Shown here: piece after piece, positions 60,321 through 64,000 of the stretch
Position numbering within the stretch: position 1 is the first letter of the stretch
How the letters are laid out: each line of letters opens with the position of its first letter
DNA from: Flavobacterium sp. 90
Lineage (GTDB): Bacteria > Bacteroidota > Bacteroidia > Flavobacteriales > Flavobacteriaceae
Assembly (NCBI RefSeq): GCF_004339525.1
Contig: NZ_SMGE01000001.1
Location: 1,488,001 to 1,552,000, forward strand
Direction: 5' to 3'
Length of the DNA stretch: 64,000 nt
Notes under the pieces: model-generated
Seen by the model: the letters and a program-made list of their open reading frames with translations, nothing else
What the model was told of the DNA's origin: nothing
Databases searched by the model: none
Translations under genes and position numbers: made by a program

Positions 60321-60980
60321 TTATTTACGCCAAATATCACTTTCCCAAAACCGAATATCATCAACATTATAAGTCCTACTATCACTATCGCTTTCTCTTT
60401 CAAAAGAAAAACTAATTTCTCTTAATTGATTAGAAACGTTTTTAAATGAACTTGAATCATTAAATGAATATCTGGAAAATGACCTTATACTTTCAAATGA
60501 ATTATTTTCATCCTTTCTTTCTGCTAAAAAACACCTGCCATTAAATTCTTGTCCATCTCTTGGTAAAACACCACTGTCGTTTAGATAATTACTATCTAAC
60601 TTTAATAAGTCTTTATGTATTTTAAAAAAATCATTTTTTACTATTACTAAAAAGGCAACTCTTTTAAGATTTTTACTACAAAGAATTGTATCTATATATA
60701 TTTTAGTTAAACTGTCATTAATATAAATTAGTTTATCGTTTACACGGACAGCATTGTAATACGGATCTTGGTGCTTAATAATTTTATCTTTTATGCATAA
60801 AACTAAGTTTAAACTATCTATAGAATATCGTTCTTTAGAAACGTGCACCACAGATTTAAATTCTTTTAGTGTATAATTTTTATGTCTAAATTCTAACCAT
60901 CCAAAAATGTACTTGAAATAAATAAAAGCTATCACAATAATAATTACAACAATGCTGGATGTAATAAATTTCTTTTTCAT
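60321..60980 (-). CDS. Membrane-anchored protein, array type A copy 1
   Basis: The 219-residue protein has one N-terminal membrane helix (SSIVVIIIVIAFIYFKYIFG) and an outside or periplasmic domain ending in YNVDDIRFWESDIWRK. It is a paralogue of the gene at 61675, with the ends conserved and the middle (about residues 85-190) divergent. It is more distantly related to type B genes, which share a GWxEFR motif after the helix and the DDIRxW end. The position behind a toxin gene suggests an immunity role. The family is not recognised. Confidence 0.6.
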   Translation of the reverse strand: MKKKFITSSIVVIIIVIAFIYFKYIFGWLEFRHKNYTLKEFKSVVHVSKERYSIDSLNLVLCIKDKIIKHQDPYYNAVRVNDKLIYINDSLTKIYIDTILCSKNLKRVAFLVIVKNDFFKIHKDLLKLDSNYLNDSGVLPRDGQEFNGRCFLAERKDENNSFESIRSFSRYSFNDSSSFKNVSNQLREISFSFERESDSDSRTYNVDDIRFWESDIWRK

Positions 60981-61005
60981 CTCTTAATATTTTACCTAAG
61001 TCATT

Positions 61006-61671
61006 TTATTTTGGTTCGTAAATATTTTTTGGATTCTTTATTTTTTCTTCTTCAAATTCTTTTTCTGATTTTCGACGTTGTTCTAAATCCTGCCAATCTA
61101 TGCTTTTATCCCAATAACGAATATCATCTAAATTATAAATGTTTTTATTTTCATTATTGTCCTTATCAGAAGCATATTTTTTAAAAAAATATTCTCTAAT
61201 AATGTTTGAAAGATAGTTTGTATTGTAATAGTTTGTATATAAGGGACCAATCCAGTTTATATCTATTTTATTATTTTCTCTGTTTCCAATATAACAACTC
61301 CCGTCATAATACCATTTATATTCTTTATTAGGCATTAGTTGTTTATAAATAGGATTTTTTGCAATTACAAAAACAGCAAGTTTTCCAAAATCAGGACTGT
61401 ATAAAATAGTGTCTATTCTAATTTGTGTTGAATCAGAATACTCTTTAGAATAGAACGATTCCTTATGTTTTTTTATAAACTCTTTCATTCCAAATACTAT
61501 TTCAATACTATCCTTAGAGTAACTTTCCTTGTCTATTTTTGAATGATTAAGGAATTCTTTTGGAGTTTTTTGGAAAAAACGAAATTCGTACCAACCATAA
61601 ACATAACGGAAGTATAGAAATGTAACTACCAAAAAGACAATACTAAATATGCCTATTATTTTCTTTTTCAT
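61006..61671 (-). CDS. Membrane-anchored protein, array type B copy 1
   Basis: The 221-residue protein has an N-terminal helix (IGIFSIVFLVVTFLYFRYVY), then GWYEFRFFQKTPKEFLNHSK, a core with IDTILYSPDFGKLAVFVIAK, and a charged C-terminal tail (EQRRKSEKEFEEEKIKNPKN). The copy at 62359 is very similar at both ends, with the middle (residues about 135-170) divergent. Only 25 bases separate it from the next type A gene. Confidence 0.6.
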   Translation of the reverse strand: MKKKIIGIFSIVFLVVTFLYFRYVYGWYEFRFFQKTPKEFLNHSKIDKESYSKDSIEIVFGMKEFIKKHKESFYSKEYSDSTQIRIDTILYSPDFGKLAVFVIAKNPIYKQLMPNKEYKWYYDGSCYIGNRENNKIDINWIGPLYTNYYNTNYLSNIIREYFFKKYASDKDNNENKNIYNLDDIRYWDKSIDWQDLEQRRKSEKEFEEEKIKNPKNIYEPK

Positions 61672-61674
61672 GGT

Positions 61675-62334
61675 CTATTTGCTCCAAATATCGCTTTCCC
61701 AAAATCGAATATCATCAACATTGTAAATCATATTCTCTTTACTTTTTTGTTTAGGGTAATTAAGTATGTTTTCCCTTAACTTATTAGATGTAAAATTGTA
61801 ACTACTACAGTTTATGAAAGAATACCTTGAAAAAGCAAATGCACTATCTATTTTTTTAGTTTTTACATTTCTTTCGGTTTTAAACTTATAACCATCATAA
61901 TACCTAATTCGATCTGAAGGCAAGCTACTAGAAGCCAATTCAATAGAATCTGTAGAAGATATATTTTTATAAAGATTTCTATATTCATTTTCTGTAATTA
62001 CTAAAAAAGCAATTTTTTCTAGTTGTGGACTATAATAAATTGTATCAATATAAATTCTCGTAAAACTATTATCTAAGTACATTTTTTTATTTTCTAATGG
62101 AACAAAAGAATAATATGGATCCTGATGCTTCTCTATTTTATCTCTAATAATGGAAATTAAATTTAAACTGTCTTTTAAATACTGCTCTTTAGAAACATGT
62201 ACTATAGATTTAAATTCTTTCGATGTATAATTATTATGCCTAAATCCCAGCCATCCCAAGATATATTTGAAGTAAATAAAAGCTATCACAACAATAATTA
62301 ATACAATGCCAGATATAATAATTTTCTTTTTCAT
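61675..62334 (-). CDS. Membrane-anchored protein, array type A copy 2
   Basis: The 219-residue protein matches the type A copy at 60321 through MKKK, the helix (VLIIVVIAFIYFKYILG), SKEFKSIVHVSKEQYLKDSL and the identical YNVDDIRFWESDIW end. The central region differs. It begins 3 bases after the end of the array unit that follows, and the spacing pattern (24, 3, 25 bases) repeats through the array, as expected from duplication of a two-gene B-A unit. Confidence 0.6.
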   Translation of the reverse strand: MKKKIIISGIVLIIVVIAFIYFKYILGWLGFRHNNYTSKEFKSIVHVSKEQYLKDSLNLISIIRDKIEKHQDPYYSFVPLENKKMYLDNSFTRIYIDTIYYSPQLEKIAFLVITENEYRNLYKNISSTDSIELASSSLPSDRIRYYDGYKFKTERNVKTKKIDSAFAFSRYSFINCSSYNFTSNKLRENILNYPKQKSKENMIYNVDDIRFWESDIWSK

Positions 62335-62358
62335 TGCTAATATTTTATCCTAGCCATT

Positions 62359-63024
62359 TTATTTTGGTTCGGAAATATTTTTTGGATTCTTTATTTTTTC
62401 TTCTTCAAATTCTTTTTCTGATTTTCGACGTTGTTCTAAATTTTGCCAGTCTATACTTTTATCCCAATAACGAATATCATCTAAATTATAAATATTTTTA
62501 TTTCCATTAATGTCTGAATTAGAAGCATATTTTAAAAAACATAATTTTTTTAAGTCATTAAATAAATCTTTTTTGTTACTATAGTTTCTATATCCAATAT
62601 TTATTGAGTTTATTATAATTGAGTCATTTTCTTTATTACCTATGTAACAATACCCATCATAATACCATTTATGTTCTTTATTAGGCACAAGTTGCCTATT
62701 TGTAGGATTTTCAACAATGACAAAAATAGCTAGCTTTTTAAAATCAGGGCTATATAAAATAGTATCTATAGTAATTTTTGTAGAATCAAAATATTCTTTA
62801 GAATAAAAAGATTCTTTATGCTCTTTTATATAACCTTCCATTTTAAGCACTATTCGAACACTATCTTTTGAATAGTTTTCCTCTTTTATTTTAGTATGAT
62901 TAAGGAATTCTTTCGGGGTTTTCTGGTACAAACGAAATTCGTACCAACCATAAATATAATGGAAGTAAAAAAATAAACCCATCAAAAAAACAGCACTAAA
63001 TACGATCATTATTTTCTTTTTCAT
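62359..63024 (-). CDS. Membrane-anchored protein, array type B copy 2
   Basis: The 221-residue protein matches the type B copy at 61006: helix (MIVFSAVFLMGLFFYFHYIY), GWYEFRLYQKTPKEFLNHTK, KHKESFYSKEY-like segment (here EHKESFYSKEYFDSTK), and an almost identical tail. It is the first gene of the array behind the small membrane protein and the toxin end. The high identity at the DNA level near the 3' end shows that the duplication is recent or homogenised. Confidence 0.6.
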   Translation of the reverse strand: MKKKIMIVFSAVFLMGLFFYFHYIYGWYEFRLYQKTPKEFLNHTKIKEENYSKDSVRIVLKMEGYIKEHKESFYSKEYFDSTKITIDTILYSPDFKKLAIFVIVENPTNRQLVPNKEHKWYYDGYCYIGNKENDSIIINSINIGYRNYSNKKDLFNDLKKLCFLKYASNSDINGNKNIYNLDDIRYWDKSIDWQNLEQRRKSEKEFEEEKIKNPKNISEPK

Positions 63025-63095
63025 AACTTATTGTTTTACTCAGTTTTTACCATCGTATTCATACGTTCCTTCTGATAAAAATTACAGCAAATACC

Positions 63096-63458
63096 TTATT
63101 TATTATTCTTCATTTTTATCCTCGACCAAGTAAAAATATTAATTAAGAAAGTTCCAATTACGATAATTAAGAAACCGTATTTTCCACCAAAATCAAAACC
63201 GTTTAAAACATACTTAAGCGGAATGAGAAGCATTACTGGAAGAATAAAAGAAATAATAGAATTATTATTCATTATTTTTATTGCTATTACCGTAAATACC
63301 AAATCATATAAATACAATAAAATTGAGGTCATTAAGGCTAGTACAATAACAAATAATATTGTACTTGTGTCCTCTCCTATGATATTGGCATAAATTATAC
63401 ATATAGGTATGTATATAAAATTAAGCAAATAATACTTTGCTACATTGCTGATTTCCAT
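63096..63458 (-). CDS. Small polytopic membrane protein, likely partner or immunity of the toxin
   Basis: The 120-residue protein has about four hydrophobic segments (YLLNFIYIPICIIYANIIG, ILFVIVLALMTSILLYLYDL, IISFILPVMLLIPLKYVLNG, YGFLIIVIGTFLINIFTW) and a basic C-terminus. It starts 5 bases after the toxin-like gene stops, so the two are co-transcribed. Small membrane proteins directly after a toxin gene often protect against a membrane-active effector. The family is unknown. Confidence 0.6.
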   Translation of the reverse strand: MEISNVAKYYLLNFIYIPICIIYANIIGEDTSTILFVIVLALMTSILLYLYDLVFTVIAIKIMNNNSIISFILPVMLLIPLKYVLNGFDFGGKYGFLIIVIGTFLINIFTWSRIKMKNNK

Positions 63459-63463
63459 AATAT

Positions 63464-64000
63464 TTATTTTTTACAAGTTGTACATTCCCAAGAAGTTCCA
63501 TTCCACTTATAAGTCCCTTCCTGAAGACTATTAATATCACCTAAATAAGTCATAATTGAGTGTGCAGACTGAGTACTGTCTTCATGATAATTACTGTCAT
63601 TAAGTCCTTCTTGTCGTTGGTCTGCTAGTATGCCAATATGTGTAAATTGTTCAGTAAATACATTATTATTTGTGCTCAGACTCCCTCCTTGATAAGGATC
63701 GAAATCTGCAACTAAAGTAATTTTAATTTGATATTGCTGTTCTGTAGGTAGTGTTTTTATATAAGCTTTAAGTGCTTTCACATAGCCCTTGCCATAAGCT
63801 CCCCCCATACTGTGTGTTATAATTTTTATCGTTTCTACTATTTCTCCTGTTGTTTTATCCCTAGCTAAATTATCAATTATGGATTTAGCATCTTTTTTTC
63901 CTTGACTATATCCGCCAGCAACTCTATCAGACACATTTAGACTACTGCCAATCATACCATATTGATTAATAATATTACTAGCACCGCCAATTGCACCGTC
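63464..64000 (-). CDS. C-terminal end of a probable polymorphic toxin with lipase-like domain (partial)
   Basis: The gene runs off the window; the frame is open to base 64000. Visible residues begin DGAIGGASNIINQYG, a Gly/Ala-rich stretch as at Rhs-type toxin boundaries. The C-terminal domain has IIKI-type strand then THSMGGAYGKG (Ser as likely nucleophile), LVADFDPYQGG (possible Asp) and TQSAHSIMTYL (possible His), an alpha/beta-hydrolase pattern. A secreted phospholipase-like effector is likely. It ends in CTTCKK. The small membrane gene 5 bases downstream and the array behind it would be immunity genes. Confidence 0.6.
   Translation of the reverse strand, partial: DGAIGGASNIINQYGMIGSSLNVSDRVAGGYSQGKKDAKSIIDNLARDKTTGEIVETIKIITHSMGGAYGKGYVKALKAYIKTLPTEQQYQIKITLVADFDPYQGGSLSTNNNVFTEQFTHIGILADQRQEGLNDSNYHEDSTQSAHSIMTYLGDINSLQEGTYKWNGTSWECTTCKK

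Overview
The window looks like a piece of chromosome from a Flavobacterium close to F. johnsoniae. It is AT-rich. It carries gliding and type IX secretion genes (gldJ, porU, porV, gldD, gldE), many lipoproteins with a Cys just after a short signal, and promoters of the Bacteroidota type (TAnnTTTG at -7, often with TTG about 20 bases upstream). Shine-Dalgarno sequences are largely absent, as expected for the phylum. No rRNA, tRNA, CRISPR array or prophage was recognised.

Layout. 1-9.1 kb: end of a membrane-anchored LuxR-type regulator, murF and gldJ on the minus strand, then divergent porU-porV. 9.2-14.5 kb: cytidine deaminase, pyruvate dehydrogenase E1-alpha and E2, and an M1 aminopeptidase. 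14.5-16.4 kb: repeat-rich island with a tandem array of nested palindromes, an IS481-like element with a visible 5-bp target duplication, and a structured RNA-like element. 16.5-29 kb: AhpD-like protein, AraC regulator, glycosyltransferase, miaE, AsmA-like protein, a membrane protein, rplU-rpmA, and a pair of M16 peptidase genes. 29-32 kb: a small gene preceded by a Trp-rich mini-ORF in a foldable leader, an EamA transporter, a metal-binding lipoprotein and a VOC protein. 32.3-38.1 kb: mutY-ssb-gldE-gldD on minus, divergent from HU, a 30-residue basic protein and RNase G. 38.5-47.5 kb: pbpC and an alpha-2-macroglobulin gene separated by a REP-associated tyrosine transposase bracketed by paired palindromes. 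47.7-57 kb: tadA, four tandem paralogues with a Cys-rich N-domain, one membrane segment, an internal lipobox-like site and a TonB-like C-domain, then dxs, a DUF3078 protein and a dGTPase. 57-59.5 kb: an Lrp/AsnC regulator divergent from metE. 59.7-64 kb: an accessory region with the C-terminus of a probable polymorphic toxin (lipase-like Ser motif), a small membrane protein and a B-A-B-A array of four related membrane-anchored proteins that look like immunity proteins.

How the parts fit. gldJ, porU, porV, gldD and gldE serve surface-protein export and gliding. pbpC and the macroglobulin form a known periplasmic pair for peptidoglycan repair and protease trapping. Lrp and metE share a control region with two matching palindromes. 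The least explained items are the four TonB-like paralogues with an attenuator-like leader, the RNA-like element present three times with a compensatory base change, the Trp-rich leader ORF, and the duplicated gene array behind the toxin end.
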